The notes beneath the pieces were generated by a model. It ran no database searches and had not been told where the DNA came from. It saw nothing but the letters and a program-made list of their open reading frames with translations. Below, piece after piece: positions 23,801 through 31,780 of a stretch of DNA of 64,000 bases; positions within the stretch are counted from its first letter, which is position 1; each line of letters starts with the position of its first letter. Where the stretch lies: positions 1,798,001-1,862,000 of the forward strand of contig NZ_JHZX01000001.1 of the NCBI RefSeq assembly GCF_000688335.1, given 5' to 3'. The position numbers were made by a program, and so were the translations under genes. The DNA is from Sediminibacter sp. Hel_I_10 (GTDB lineage Bacteria; Bacteroidota; Bacteroidia; Flavobacteriales; Flavobacteriaceae).

Positions 23801-26288
23801 CCGTCGCATTTCTTGTGCCGTCGGCTATAGGGAAAAATTGAATCTTAAAAGATGAGTTAGATGAAGCACCAATGACTGTGCTTGGTTGCATTGTCACTAT
23901 AAAATCAGCTGGATTAGCTCCTATAATTTCAACCTTAGGCACTCCTGTTAAGCTTAAACTTGTTAATCCAATATTTTCAACTAAAAATGTCTTTTCAGGT
24001 CCAGTACCACCAACATTTGTAGATCCAAACAATGTGTTATTTAAGCCATAGGGCGCGTTAAAGCCATTCGCAATAGAAATAGTGTTCCCTTTAATATTCA
24101 TTTCAGCGCCAACGGGTTGATCAATAATAATAGTATAGTCTTCTACCTCTCCACTATTGCCAGTAGAACAAGGTGTCGGACTTGTATTATACTGAGTAAA
24201 AACTCGCATTCGAGTGGCACCGATAGCTGCATTATTAGGAATTTCAACATTTATTGGTGAATTTGAAGTCGCGGTATTTAAATCAACCGAAGCATTTGTA
24301 TTTTGATCAGAACCCAAATCATAGACTTCTCCTGCCCCATTAAAATTTCCATCTTGATTCCAATCAATCCAGACTTTAGTATATACGGAAATGGCTCCAT
24401 CAATATTTACGATCACGCCTAAATTATAACTTGCACCTAAAGTAACATTGGTAGAAATGGACGTAAAATCGGTATAGGCATTTGTACTAGAGGTTCCAGT
24501 ATTATTTATAGTGTTAAATACCACTCCAGTAATACCAGTACCATAAGAGGTGTTTCCAGATGCATTACAATAGGTCAAAGAAGGCACGGCACAAATCGCT
24601 ACCCCTTCGGTCCAGGTAGTACCTCTTCTAATAAATGCTTTAAAGCAATAGTTAGTCCCATTGGTAAGTCCAGTTATCGCAACAGAATTTGCAGATCCTT
24701 TGTAAACAATTGAATTGGCGCCCGAGTAAACAGAATTGGCCGTATAGGCTGAGCCATTTCCTGTGGGTGTAAACGTAACAGCTCCTTCATTAGCAACAAT
24801 TATAATATCATTCCAACATGATGTAGGCAATGGGTTTAACCAATTTAAGGTGACTTGGCTGGTCAAAGGCGTGGCGGCAAAATTTCTCACATCGCCTTGA
24901 GCTAAGGCATTCGTAATTGTACTACCATTAGTAGCGCCTCCAGCCCAGCCCGTCAATGTTTCTCCCACATAGGAGTATGCTGTAAAGGAATAGTTTGTGT
25001 CTTCAACAAGTCCTGTAACAACAGTAGATGCACCAGTGCCCTTGTAAACCACTCTACCCAAACTCGCAGGTGTTACAGGTGTCGCTAAGGAAAAATTTGT
25101 ATTTGCAGTATAACTATTAGCATCGGTTTTTAAACCTGCAGGATCTGTACCTCCTTCTTTAGCAAAAATAATATACCCAGATGGTGTGGTGCCAGACGAT
25201 GGCGGGTTCCAGCTCAACGCAACGCTCGTATCTTGAAAGCAACCTATAAAGTCATTAACATTTACAGGAGAAGGGTTAGACAAAGTCAATGTTGCGGTAT
25301 TAGAAGTTACAGCGCCACAGGTATTGGTGACGACGCAACGGTATAGATTAGCATGCATGGAAGCTGATGTTGCTACAGTCGTATAACTAGCACTTGTTGA
25401 CCCCGAGCCACCTATGACATTAGTCCAAGTACTACCACCGTTATCAGAAACCTCCCATTGATAGGTAGGTGATGGCGATCCTGCTACCGTAACCGAAAAA
25501 CTCGCCGTATTTGGGATAACGCGTGTGGCATTATTGGGCTGTGTTGAAATTATTGGTAATGTGTTAATGGAGACATCATAACTTACTGCTCCTGTTGACC
25601 AACAAGAGCTTACCGTATTATAAGCTCTAACATAATATGTACCTGTACCTGTAACGGTATAGGCGCTACCTGTATTATTTGTGGTTGCAGTGCCAGTAGC
25701 GCTGGTTTGCCAATAGTTGATGGTGTTAGCAAGTGTAGGCCCTGTATAGCTTAGATTCGTAGCATTACAGTAAGGCGTTATTCCAGAAATGGTACCTGTG
25801 GGATTTGGTGGGGGTGTGCAGGCAGTAAAAGTGGTCCATGTTAAATTATCAACCACAGTTCTATTACCACTATTCTCCAATTCAAAATTAATTAAGCCAC
25901 TTAAATTAACATCGAAGGTAAATGTTGTAGGAGTTGTTAATGTCACAGGTATATCACCACCATATTGTAACCCATTGATGAATAATTTTAGTGTTGAATT
26001 GCCACTAAAAACTTTTTTATAATCAAAGGTAATCGTGCCACAACCGTTTGGTATAGGATTGGTGTTTGATAAAGAACCTTCTTTTAAGGTAATAGCTTCT
26101 CCTGTTAGATTTTGATCTGTCCTTGCATCATTAGCTGTCCATTCATAATTATCGTCCCCTATCCAAGTCCTAGTTAAATAAGAAGATGATGCAGTACCAA
26201 TATTCGAAAACGATTCATTAACCTGCGTAAATCCAGACCAAACTGTACACAACAGCACCAACAAACAGAAAGCATAATTTTTTATCAT
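20817..26288 (-). CDS. Giant multidomain T9SS surface protein (1823 residues)
   Basis: Signal peptide MIKNYAFCLLVLLCTVWSGFTQ. Recognisable parts in order: Ig-like domains (about 155-245 and 245-337), two fibronectin-III-like domains (345-455, 465-565), a GEVED domain (600-722, with WIDWNQDGNFNGAGEVYD and the eponymous GEVEDY), a choice-of-anchor-D-type domain (728-850), an IPT/TIG domain (855-930), a lamin-tail domain (945-1120), a further Ig-like domain (1125-1225), a long region with a probable folded core, and a C-terminal sorting-type domain (about 1740-1823, ending IKKALKRM). All are binding or spacer modules; no enzyme is seen. It is probably a cell-surface adhesin. It has its own -7 box at 26328-26335. 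Confidence 0.88.
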   Translation of the reverse strand: MIKNYAFCLLVLLCTVWSGFTQVNESFSNIGTASSSYLTRTWIGDDNYEWTANDARTDQNLTGEAITLKEGSLSNTNPIPNGCGTITFDYKKVFSGNSTLKLFINGLQYGGDIPVTLTTPTTFTFDVNLSGLINFELENSGNRTVVDNLTWTTFTACTPPPNPTGTISGITPYCNATNLSYTGPTLANTINYWQTSATGTATTNNTGSAYTVTGTGTYYVRAYNTVSSCWSTGAVSYDVSINTLPIISTQPNNATRVIPNTASFSVTVAGSPSPTYQWEVSDNGGSTWTNVIGGSGSTSASYTTVATSASMHANLYRCVVTNTCGAVTSNTATLTLSNPSPVNVNDFIGCFQDTSVALSWNPPSSGTTPSGYIIFAKEGGTDPAGLKTDANSYTANTNFSLATPVTPASLGRVVYKGTGASTVVTGLVEDTNYSFTAYSYVGETLTGWAGGATNGSTITNALAQGDVRNFAATPLTSQVTLNWLNPLPTSCWNDIIIVANEGAVTFTPTGNGSAYTANSVYSGANSIVYKGSANSVAITGLTNGTNYCFKAFIRRGTTWTEGVAICAVPSLTYCNASGNTSYGTGITGVVFNTINNTGTSSTNAYTDFTSISTNVTLGASYNLGVIVNIDGAISVYTKVWIDWNQDGNFNGAGEVYDLGSDQNTNASVDLNTATSNSPINVEIPNNAAIGATRMRVFTQYNTSPTPCSTGNSGEVEDYTIIIDQPVGAEMNIKGNTISIANGFNAPYGLNNTLFGSTNVGGTGPEKTFLVENIGLTSLSLTGVPKVEIIGANPADFIVTMQPSTVIGASSNSSFKIQFFPIADGTRNATVRILNTDADENPYEFDIKGTGVCSGTIASTIFPIEGPENTEVTITSPNNLTSASATLNGITMPTVSSTATELVVLVPAEASSGNIQILFSTGCSSVKPFTVIDNLLNGCESSTSSAFLEDLFISKLSDATTGTSSIIEIYNGTSNTITLDGNYSIRIFNNGNSSPQSTNPLTGSIASGDVHVLAIGSTSCDISDVDIDQSITGISGINFDFNSSDAIALYKNSTSSDIDILGIASSDSWANGLVADGDGVIFKRKNDASPLPNQGAFSIDDFDLVDWSTCSDSDYSEFGAYDFSLAASPTVLVLNNPLTNCSNLIQLSITASEGVPEGSGLSYSWYYLVPGNTSFVPIPDNDDFDDVNSSDLSINNPFLYESYQFYCRVQEGNASCYSASNAVKLSFDVITWDGVWSSSPTGFEVVIINADYDTSTDVDGQTSFTACKLIVNAGSELTIGQGDYVEVDSDVTVDGAIIIKPTGSFVQVNNSGLVQGAVLGDRTKISVEKRTAPLATSQEYTYWSSPVQGESIMNGLNEASTNRRYKYIAQNYLDATMESSNNNATLPGQDDVDDNGDDWEQVSGTDVMETGVGYAATHGSSGFMPGQFIYTFEGPFNNGVIEVPIYRNDDELNDNNWNFIGNPYPSAIDADEFLEANASIDPSVGATNGAIYFWSHHTMADDNTNGNDVFNYSQSDYAIINGSGQTAGGDEIQPSRNIPSGQGFFICMSNGVAATAIGDNIFTTNVVFDNNMRVREEGDNSQFFRSSSNDDNRLHLNLTSDNGIFNQILIAYVEGATNGDDGMYYDAPKNLSSDANAVFYSTINGDSEGKFAIQGKPTSSLDPDEVILLGFYTAIEEATLYTISIAQLEGEFLSTTSIYLKDNFLNTVHNLSLNDYNFASETGTFNDRFEIVFSPATLSSNQQRFINSLQILELNDGRVQFSVAETMKMDRIEILDLLGRTLYDVKCSSFIEILELTQLSQAAYVAKVTLSNGQVIIKKALKRM

Positions 26289-26327
26289 TGAGGGAAATGA
26301 ATGAATTAATTACTTTTAAGCGGACTA

Positions 26328-26335
26328 CAAATATA
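26328..26335 (-). promoter_or_regulatory. -7 promoter element of the giant T9SS gene
   Basis: TATATTTG on the minus strand, 39 bases before the ATG; no clear -33 box. Confidence 0.45.
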
Positions 26336-26404
26336 ATCAAAACCTCCTATCTCTCTGATTCTTAAGGTTATCCGTTTATTAACAAAATGTTATATTTTTA
26401 GGGT

Positions 26405-26878
26405 GTGAATCCATCAAAAACATACACCGTCGACGAAGCCCAACAAAGATTGGAGCATTATTGTGCTTACCAAGAGCGTTGTCACAAAGAAGTAGTGCAA
26501 AAATTATACGACATGCGCATGATTCCCGAAGCTCGGGATAAAATTGTGGTGCACCTCCTCAACCATAACTTTCTTAATGAAGAACGTTTTGCAAAGACTT
26601 TTGTACGTGGTAAATTCCGAATTAAAAAATGGGGAAGACAGCGTTTACAGCAAGAATTAAAGCAACGGAATATTCACAAAAACATCATCTCCGTCGCACT
26701 TAAAGAAATTGACAACAATGATTATTATGACACCTTTAATACCTTAGCTGAAAAAAAAGCAGAGGCTATTAAAGAGACTAACAAGCAGAAAAAAAGAAAA
26801 AAACTGGCAGATTATCTGTTGTACCGTGGGTGGGAAAGCGCTATGGTGTATGAAAAGGTATTTGAGTTAGTTCCATAG
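26405..26878 (+). CDS. recX: Regulatory protein RecX
   Basis: A 157-residue cytosolic protein made of three-helix RecX repeats: YTVDEAQQRLEHYCAYQERCHKEVVQKL, LNHNFLNEERFAKTFVRGKFRIKKWGRQRLQQELKQRNI, and a third repeat ending LADYLLYRGWESAMVYEKV. RecX binds RecA filaments and limits recombinase activity. The start is GTG (26405); there is no upstream in-frame ATG. A near-consensus -7 box TATATTTT at 26391-26398 lies only 6 bases before it, so the mRNA may have almost no leader. recA is not in the window. Confidence 0.93.
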   Translation: MNPSKTYTVDEAQQRLEHYCAYQERCHKEVVQKLYDMRMIPEARDKIVVHLLNHNFLNEERFAKTFVRGKFRIKKWGRQRLQQELKQRNIHKNIISVALKEIDNNDYYDTFNTLAEKKAEAIKETNKQKKRKKLADYLLYRGWESAMVYEKVFELVP

Positions 26879-26881
26879 AAA

Positions 26882-26913
26882 AAGGCATTTCAATAGTAGT
26901 TTTGAAACGCCTT
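26882..26913. terminator. Hairpin between convergent recX and outer-membrane protein gene
   Basis: Twelve-pair stem with one mismatch (26882-26893 with 26902-26913). The A-tract on the left gives a U-tract for the minus-strand gene; the plus side is poor in T. Confidence 0.55.
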
Positions 26914-26940
26914 ATGATGTCTTAAAAATAGAATGCCTTG

Positions 26941-27432
26941 TTACAAATTAAATACCGCACCAATATTTAAGGTAAATTGATTATGGATATAGTATCCTAT
27001 TTCGGTATCATCATTACTGTACTTGGCCAAAGGAAAATTAGCTTCTGTGTAAACCCCAAAACCGTTTGTGAAAAAATAGCGCGCTCCCACGTGACCGCCA
27101 AAATTTTTAGTGCTTAAACTTAAGCCAGGATAAAGGTCAAAATTCTCATCAACATTGATCACATTTCCTAAGTTAGCGTTGAATCTGGCTTTAATATCAA
27201 AACGATCACCAAAATCAGCATCTAATCGGTCATCAATCCCCAAAGCATAAGAAGAGGAAATCCCAACAGAAATATTCTCTCCCAAACCGTAATCATAACT
27301 GACGTTGATCCCGGTAGCTTCATCTTGAATATTAGCCCCTACTTGAAATTTTTGGTCACCTTGACCCGTGTAGGCCTGACCATTCATCATTGAAACTGAA
27401 ATTAGTGCAAAAATCAAAATAAGCTTTTTCAT
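26941..27432 (-). CDS. Small outer-membrane beta-barrel protein (DUF6646-like)
   Basis: A 163-residue protein with signal peptide MKKLILIFALISVSMMNGQA. The mature part consists of amphipathic strands (FQVGANIQDEATGINVSYDYGLGENISVGISSSYALGI) and ends in a strand with a terminal aromatic-hydrophobic pattern (FTLNIGAVFNL), as in outer-membrane barrels. I recall a flavobacterial family now called DUF6646 with a very similar GDxKFQVGANIQD opening; this is from memory. No function is known. It is a single-gene unit, convergent with recX. Confidence 0.8.
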   Translation of the reverse strand: MKKLILIFALISVSMMNGQAYTGQGDQKFQVGANIQDEATGINVSYDYGLGENISVGISSSYALGIDDRLDADFGDRFDIKARFNANLGNVINVDENFDLYPGLSLSTKNFGGHVGARYFFTNGFGVYTEANFPLAKYSNDDTEIGYYIHNQFTLNIGAVFNL

Positions 27433-27485
27433 GTCTTTAAATTTTAGAGCGTAAATATATTAAAGTTTTTAGTTCTAGTGCGTTA

Positions 27486-28349
27486 TTACTCAAAACTCTT
27501 GTGAGTTCTGGTAATAGCCTGTTGGTTTTTCCAATCAATCCACTTCTGACCTTTAAATCGTCTCATCAAACCATCAAAATTTCTCATGATGAGTAAATTG
27601 TAAAAAGCCTTGCCCAAATTTTTGGGACGGCGGGCAATGGCTCTTAAACTCATTGAGAAGCCTGGTGTTAGATATTTCATGTAATGCCAATAGCCTTCAG
27701 GCATGTACAGCACTTCGCCATGATTAAGTTCGCAAATCCACCCTTTGGCTTTGATTAAGGCTGGCCATTTCTCAAAGTCTGGATTTGAAAAATCAATATC
27801 TTCACGTGTAATTAAAGAGTGAGGGATTTTGTATAAGTAGTCATTCTGATTTTGATCAAATAAAATACAACGCTTTTTTCCTTCAAAATGAAAATGGAAA
27901 ATATTAGCCAAATCAATGTCATAATGCATGAAGGTATGCGAGTTCTTTCCTCCAAAGAAGAGCATGGGTAAACTCTTCATAAGTTTGAGCCCAAAATCGG
28001 GAAATGAATAATCTTTCTGCAATTGCGGAATTTCCTTGAGAACATTCCAAAGAAAAATTCGGTATTTCGTAGGCTTGGTTTTGAGCAAATCAACATACTC
28101 ACTCATCTTCATTGTAGCATGTGGCTCATTAAAGCCATCTTTGTAATCTACTGGTCTATCATCATAAAGCGGAACCTCCTTATCTCCTGCAACCTCTTTT
28201 ATATAGTCTAAACTCCACTTATCATAAGCTGGCCAATCTTCTATAAAGCGTTCTATCACCACCGGCTTTTGCGGCTTGAAATACTGCTCTAGAAAATCTG
28301 CTTTAGAAATGGTTGCAACCCGCGGAATGTCTTGAAGATTAAGTTTCAA
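27486..28349 (-). CDS. JmjC/cupin-like domain protein
   Basis: A 287-residue cytosolic protein of the cupin_8 (JmjC-like) type. The metal-binding motif is visible: HYDIDLANIFHFHFEGKKRCILF gives the His-x-Asp pair, and GEVLYMPEGYWHYMKYL gives the distal histidine. Such proteins are usually Fe(II)/2-oxoglutarate-dependent hydroxylases acting on proteins, tRNA or small molecules; the substrate here is unknown. Translation starts at a TTG (28349-28347); the only ATG just upstream is out of frame and hits a stop at once. A TAACTTTG box about 23 bases upstream supports this start and a transcript separate from the bio cluster. Confidence 0.85.
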   Translation of the reverse strand: MKLNLQDIPRVATISKADFLEQYFKPQKPVVIERFIEDWPAYDKWSLDYIKEVAGDKEVPLYDDRPVDYKDGFNEPHATMKMSEYVDLLKTKPTKYRIFLWNVLKEIPQLQKDYSFPDFGLKLMKSLPMLFFGGKNSHTFMHYDIDLANIFHFHFEGKKRCILFDQNQNDYLYKIPHSLITREDIDFSNPDFEKWPALIKAKGWICELNHGEVLYMPEGYWHYMKYLTPGFSMSLRAIARRPKNLGKAFYNLLIMRNFDGLMRRFKGQKWIDWKNQQAITRTHKSFE

Positions 28350-28371
28350 AAGGTCATAAATATTTAACGCG

Positions 28372-28379
28372 CAAAGTTA
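28372..28379 (-). promoter_or_regulatory. -7 promoter element of the cupin-like gene
   Basis: TAACTTTG on the minus strand (28379-28372) matches TAnnTTTG, 22 bases before the TTG start. Confidence 0.5.
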
Positions 28380-28475
28380 AGAAAAGGTTACCAAACAGAA
28401 TTATCCCTTTATTAAAGTTTAAGGTTTTTTATGATTTATGACCTTAGAAAAAGATGCTCATACACAGTAAAAAAA

Positions 28476-28793
28476 TCACTTCTGTTTGTCAATTTTATAG
28501 GCATCTGAATTGGAAACAATCAACAGATAAGGAAGCCCAATGACCATAGCAACAATAAAACTCCATCTATCAACCTCTGGATGGCCTGTAAATTCTGAAA
28601 TGGCAAAACCAATGAGCATGACGAGAGCCATCCCAAACATGGCATTTCTAAATACCGTTGCAATGCCATCAATATCATACTGCTCTTGTTTCTCTTTTGC
28701 CATGGTATTATACCCAGCGATTAAAAAGTATAGTTTACCATACTTAATCAGGATGCCTAAAAGGATAAAAAGGATAGCGACGGCGAGAGACAT
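28476..28793 (-). CDS. DUF3784 membrane protein
   Basis: A 105-residue protein with three predicted membrane helices (about 3-24, 50-70, 78-97) and the DUF3784 signature LIAGYNTMAKEKQEQYD between the first two. Function of the family is unknown. It starts 16 bases after the bioD stop on the same strand, so it is probably the last gene of the bio transcript; no biochemical link to biotin is known. Confidence 0.8.
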   Translation of the reverse strand: MSLAVAILFILLGILIKYGKLYFLIAGYNTMAKEKQEQYDIDGIATVFRNAMFGMALVMLIGFAISEFTGHPEVDRWSFIVAMVIGLPYLLIVSNSDAYKIDKQK

Positions 28794-28809
28794 AGTCTTG
28801 TTTTGAGCT

Positions 28810-29418
28810 TTAAATTACTAATTTTTCGGCATATTCCAAAATCACATTTTTGTCAAAATAAGGCTCTTCATCAATTCTGCCCAAAATGGTTACACCAGTC
28901 ATTTTAGAGATGATGGCTTCTGTAGTTTTGTGTTCGGCTCCATTGAAAATCAAGGACACATCAAAGCCCTTTTGCTTTAAAAGGTTTACGGTTAAAAGAG
29001 TATGGTTGATGCTTCCTAAGTAATGCCGTGATACCACAATGACCTTATAATTGGGTTGGAGCAGGTCTAAAATGGTCTCTGTTTGATTTAAGGGCACGAG
29101 CAAACCACCTGCACCCTCAATAACCAGATGATTGTCTGTTTTTGGAGGTTTTATGTTTTTTACTTCTATGGTAATGCCGTCAATTTCTGCGGCAGCATGC
29201 GGACTCATGGGCGTGTTTAACTCATAAGCGCTGGGATAAAATGTTGTCTTTGTATTACTGACCAATCGTTTCACCTTGTGCGTATCTGAAAGTTCTAAAT
29301 CTCCAGCTTGAATGGGTTTCCAATAATCGGCCTTTAAGGCTTCTGTTACTATCGCTGAGACAATGGTCTTCCCCACATCTGTCCCAATTCCTGTAATAAA
29401 ATAGGTGGTTTTTTTCAT
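28810..29418 (-). CDS. bioD: Dethiobiotin synthetase BioD
   Basis: A 202-residue cytosolic P-loop enzyme that closes the ureido ring of 7,8-diaminopelargonic acid with CO2 and ATP, the penultimate step of biotin synthesis. The phosphate loop is TGIGTDVGKTIVSA near the N-terminus; YWKPIQAGDL (Lys near 34) and VIEGAGGLLVPLN are also typical of BioD. Slightly shorter than the E. coli enzyme but complete. It lies 24 bases after the DUF2007 gene in a bioF-DUF2007-bioD-DUF3784 cluster. Confidence 0.95.
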   Translation of the reverse strand: MKKTTYFITGIGTDVGKTIVSAIVTEALKADYWKPIQAGDLELSDTHKVKRLVSNTKTTFYPSAYELNTPMSPHAAAEIDGITIEVKNIKPPKTDNHLVIEGAGGLLVPLNQTETILDLLQPNYKVIVVSRHYLGSINHTLLTVNLLKQKGFDVSLIFNGAEHKTTEAIISKMTGVTILGRIDEEPYFDKNVILEYAEKLVI

Positions 29419-29442
29419 TTCCGTAGAAAATTTAAATAGTGT

Positions 29443-29877
29443 TTAAGCAGACTTGTCTTTTGATGGATCCAATTGAAACTCATGTCCACAGGCATCACAT
29501 TTGTATTTATAACGCATATGCATGGGCAGCGTTCCAGAAATTAAGCCCACGAGAAAGGCAAATAACGATTTTAAGCTAGAAATGGTAGAAAACAACTCCA
29601 CTTGATCGCTTTGGCAGGCTGGACAAATCATCGCCTTTCCCTCATCGTCCATCGCGTACTGGTGCATGCTATTTAAAATATGCTGTGCTCTTAAAGCATC
29701 ATCTGCCAAGACCTTTAGTTTTACACCACCAATGGCGTTGCTCACAAGAGGATCTGTGTCAATAGTAAAGTGATCTTGTAAAAACACCTTGATCCCATCG
29801 GCCTCTAAGCGGCCCTTCATGATCTGCGCTTCAGAAGTGTACTGAAATCTTGCTATGGTTCTAAACGTTTGACTCAT
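29443..29877 (-). CDS. DUF2007-domain protein with zinc-ribbon-like C-terminus
   Basis: A 144-residue protein. Residues about 1-65 (TFRTIARFQYTSEAQIMKGRLEADGIKVFLQDH) are a DUF2007 putative signal-transducing fold. After a spacer come ICPACQSDQVELF and YKYKCDACGHEF, two CxxC pairs that probably form one zinc ribbon, with a short hydrophobic hairpin between them (LKSLFAFLVGLISGTLPMHM). Start: ATG 29877 is preferred over a TTG at 29886. The start overlaps the 3' end of bioF by 17 bases, so translation is probably coupled. Role unknown; position within the bio cluster is the only clue. Confidence 0.8.
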   Translation of the reverse strand: MSQTFRTIARFQYTSEAQIMKGRLEADGIKVFLQDHFTIDTDPLVSNAIGGVKLKVLADDALRAQHILNSMHQYAMDDEGKAMICPACQSDQVELFSTISSLKSLFAFLVGLISGTLPMHMRYKYKCDACGHEFQLDPSKDKSA

Positions 29878-31087
29878 CTGCAACAAAAGTAGCTAAGAGT
29901 TGCAATACTTTGGTTATATCTACCTGAGAATTATAGCTGTGCAGGCAAAATCTTAGTCGCTCGCTACCTTTTGGCACTGTTGGAGACAAAATGGCCTTAA
30001 CGTCAAAACCGTGGAGTTTTAATGCTTCGGAAATGGTCTTTACTCGAGAATTGCCCGAAATAATACAACTGTGTATGGCAGAATCGCTTGCTATAAAACC
30101 CACTTTTTCTTCGGAAACTTTCGCCATAGTCAACGCCGGAATTTGAAGTCTTTCCATTTCAGTTTTAAAAAAATGAATGTTTCGTTTTAACAACTCAATA
30201 GCATGCACTTTACCAACACTATGCACAGATAATTCAGCATATGCCATCTTGATTGTTGCCAGTGCATGTGGCGGAAGACCCGTAGTATAGATAAAGGGTC
30301 TGGAAAAATTGACCAGATATGCTTTTAAATCTTCACTGCCTAAAACTGCCGCACCATGACAGCCAATGGCTTTTCCAAAAGTGATGATTCTAGCAAAAAC
30401 AGAACTTTCAAGTTGGAGTTCACAAGTGAGCCCCACTCCCATTTTTCCGAAAACACCAATAGCGTGCGCTTCATCTATAATTAATTTGGCCTGATGATCC
30501 ATGCACAATTTGGATAAAGCAATAAGATCTGGCGAATCGCCATCCATAGAAAAGACAGATTCTGTAACAACGTATATTTCTGGTGGCTCGGTAGCTGTTT
30601 GATGCTCGTCTATATTGGCACGGTTTCGAGTGATTTTTTGCACTAAGTCTTTAATATCGTTGTGGCGAAACTTAAATGATTTGGCATGGCTCATAGAGAT
30701 CCCATCTCGTATGGAGGCATGGCAAAATTCATCAAACAAAATAATATCGTTACGTTGCGGTACCGATGAAAAAAAGCCCAGATTAGCATCGTAACCGGAA
30801 TTAAAAATTAGTGCCGTTTCTGCCCTATGGTAATTAGCAATCGCCTGCTCAAGTTCGGGATAGAGTTGATGGTTACCCGTGAGTAAACGAGACCCTGTAG
30901 CTCCGTTAAAAAATAGGTTATGTTTTACTAAATAGTCATGCGTATTTTTAAAAATAGCTTCAGACTTAGCGTAACCTAAGTAATCGTTAGAAGAAAAATC
31001 AATAGAGGAGTTGGCACTTCTCAATGCACGAAGCGACTGGTCCTCTGCTCTTAATTTGAGTTTATCTTGAAGTTTTTTAGGAAACAT
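29861..31087 (-). CDS. bioF: 8-amino-7-oxononanoate synthase-type PLP enzyme (BioF)
   Basis: A 408-residue alpha-oxoamine synthase. Motifs: SNDYLGYAKSE, GATGSRLLTGNHQLY (about residues 75-90), DEAHAIGVFGKMGVG (about 205), and the PLP lysine in IITFGKAIGCHGAAVLGS (about 240). BioF condenses pimeloyl-ACP with alanine at the entry to biotin ring assembly. The family also includes Kbl and serine palmitoyltransferase, but linkage to bioD strongly favours BioF. An exact -7 box (TATCTTTG, 31099-31092) ends just 4 bases before the ATG, suggesting a leaderless message. Confidence 0.92.
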   Translation of the reverse strand: MFPKKLQDKLKLRAEDQSLRALRSANSSIDFSSNDYLGYAKSEAIFKNTHDYLVKHNLFFNGATGSRLLTGNHQLYPELEQAIANYHRAETALIFNSGYDANLGFFSSVPQRNDIILFDEFCHASIRDGISMSHAKSFKFRHNDIKDLVQKITRNRANIDEHQTATEPPEIYVVTESVFSMDGDSPDLIALSKLCMDHQAKLIIDEAHAIGVFGKMGVGLTCELQLESSVFARIITFGKAIGCHGAAVLGSEDLKAYLVNFSRPFIYTTGLPPHALATIKMAYAELSVHSVGKVHAIELLKRNIHFFKTEMERLQIPALTMAKVSEEKVGFIASDSAIHSCIISGNSRVKTISEALKLHGFDVKAILSPTVPKGSERLRFCLHSYNSQVDITKVLQLLATFVADESNV

Positions 31088-31091
31088 GATC

Positions 31092-31099
31092 CAAAGATA
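31092..31099 (-). promoter_or_regulatory. -7 promoter element of bioF, directly before the ATG
   Basis: TATCTTTG on the minus strand; 4 bases separate it from the ATG (31087-31085). Confidence 0.55.
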
Positions 31100-31140
31100 G
31101 TCTAGACCCTACAAACTGTAAAATTGCTCGTGGTTTATAT

Positions 31141-31668
31141 TCAATCCACGTGTAAAATCTCACCATTGGTTCGATATTGTACTTTATCAACCCATTTAAA
31201 ATTTCCTTTTTCTGTAGCATCGAGAAGATCTATCATCAGCGCGTCAGCAATATGTGAGGCGACGTCAAAGGCATGTCTCACATCTTCTGTGTTGTAAATG
31301 GTGACCTGTCGGTTATTCTCGAAAAACAGATTCAGTTCGATAATTGGTCTTGAGTTTGTGGTTTCCGCAGTAACCACTCTCACGGTAATATTCTCTGTGG
31401 TATTAAAAACCGAGATGTACGCCGGGTTATCCAGTGATTGCCATTTTCCGAATTTTAGGCCAAATAATGCCGTTGTTTTCCTGTAGGTTTTTGCTTCAAG
31501 ATCAACTTCGGTACCCTCTGATTTTAAAAGCACATAAGCAAAAGCAAAAGGGATTAAACCAAATAGAGAAAGGGAGATAATTCCCAAAAAGCCTACTAAT
31601 AAAAATAGAAAGCCGAAAATCCATTTAAATATAGAGACGGGCTGTTGATAGCTAATAGTTGTATCCAT
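31141..31668 (-). CDS. Hypothetical membrane protein, PH-like C-terminal part
   Basis: A 175-residue protein I do not recognise. Residues about 11-48 form two closely spaced membrane helices (VSIFKWIFGFLFLLVGFLG and SLSLFGLIPFAFAYVLL). The rest is a soluble domain of alternating strands: a conserved-looking LFGLKFGKWQSL segment, then VRVVTAETTNSRPIIELNLFF, VTIYNTEDVRHAFDVASHIADAL with a final helix. The pattern two helices plus strands plus C-terminal helix resembles bacterial membrane-anchored PH-like domains. It stands between bioF and the DUF2975 gene without an obvious promoter box. Confidence 0.7.
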   Translation of the reverse strand: MDTTISYQQPVSIFKWIFGFLFLLVGFLGIISLSLFGLIPFAFAYVLLKSEGTEVDLEAKTYRKTTALFGLKFGKWQSLDNPAYISVFNTTENITVRVVTAETTNSRPIIELNLFFENNRQVTIYNTEDVRHAFDVASHIADALMIDLLDATEKGNFKWVDKVQYRTNGEILHVD

Positions 31669-31780
31669 ACGTTAAATATAGTGTAACTAGTTCATTTTAT
31701 AAAGTAACGTTCTTTGTTAAGCTAATACTCTATTCTGAAAATCTATAGACAGAGATATATTCTTATTTGATAATTTATTA

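Noticed and set aside
23359-23841. A 160-codon plus-strand open frame inside the giant T9SS gene
   Set aside because: It is antisense to a clearly coding frame with recognisable domains; its composition is what the complement of Ser/Thr-rich repeats gives, and it has no promoter.
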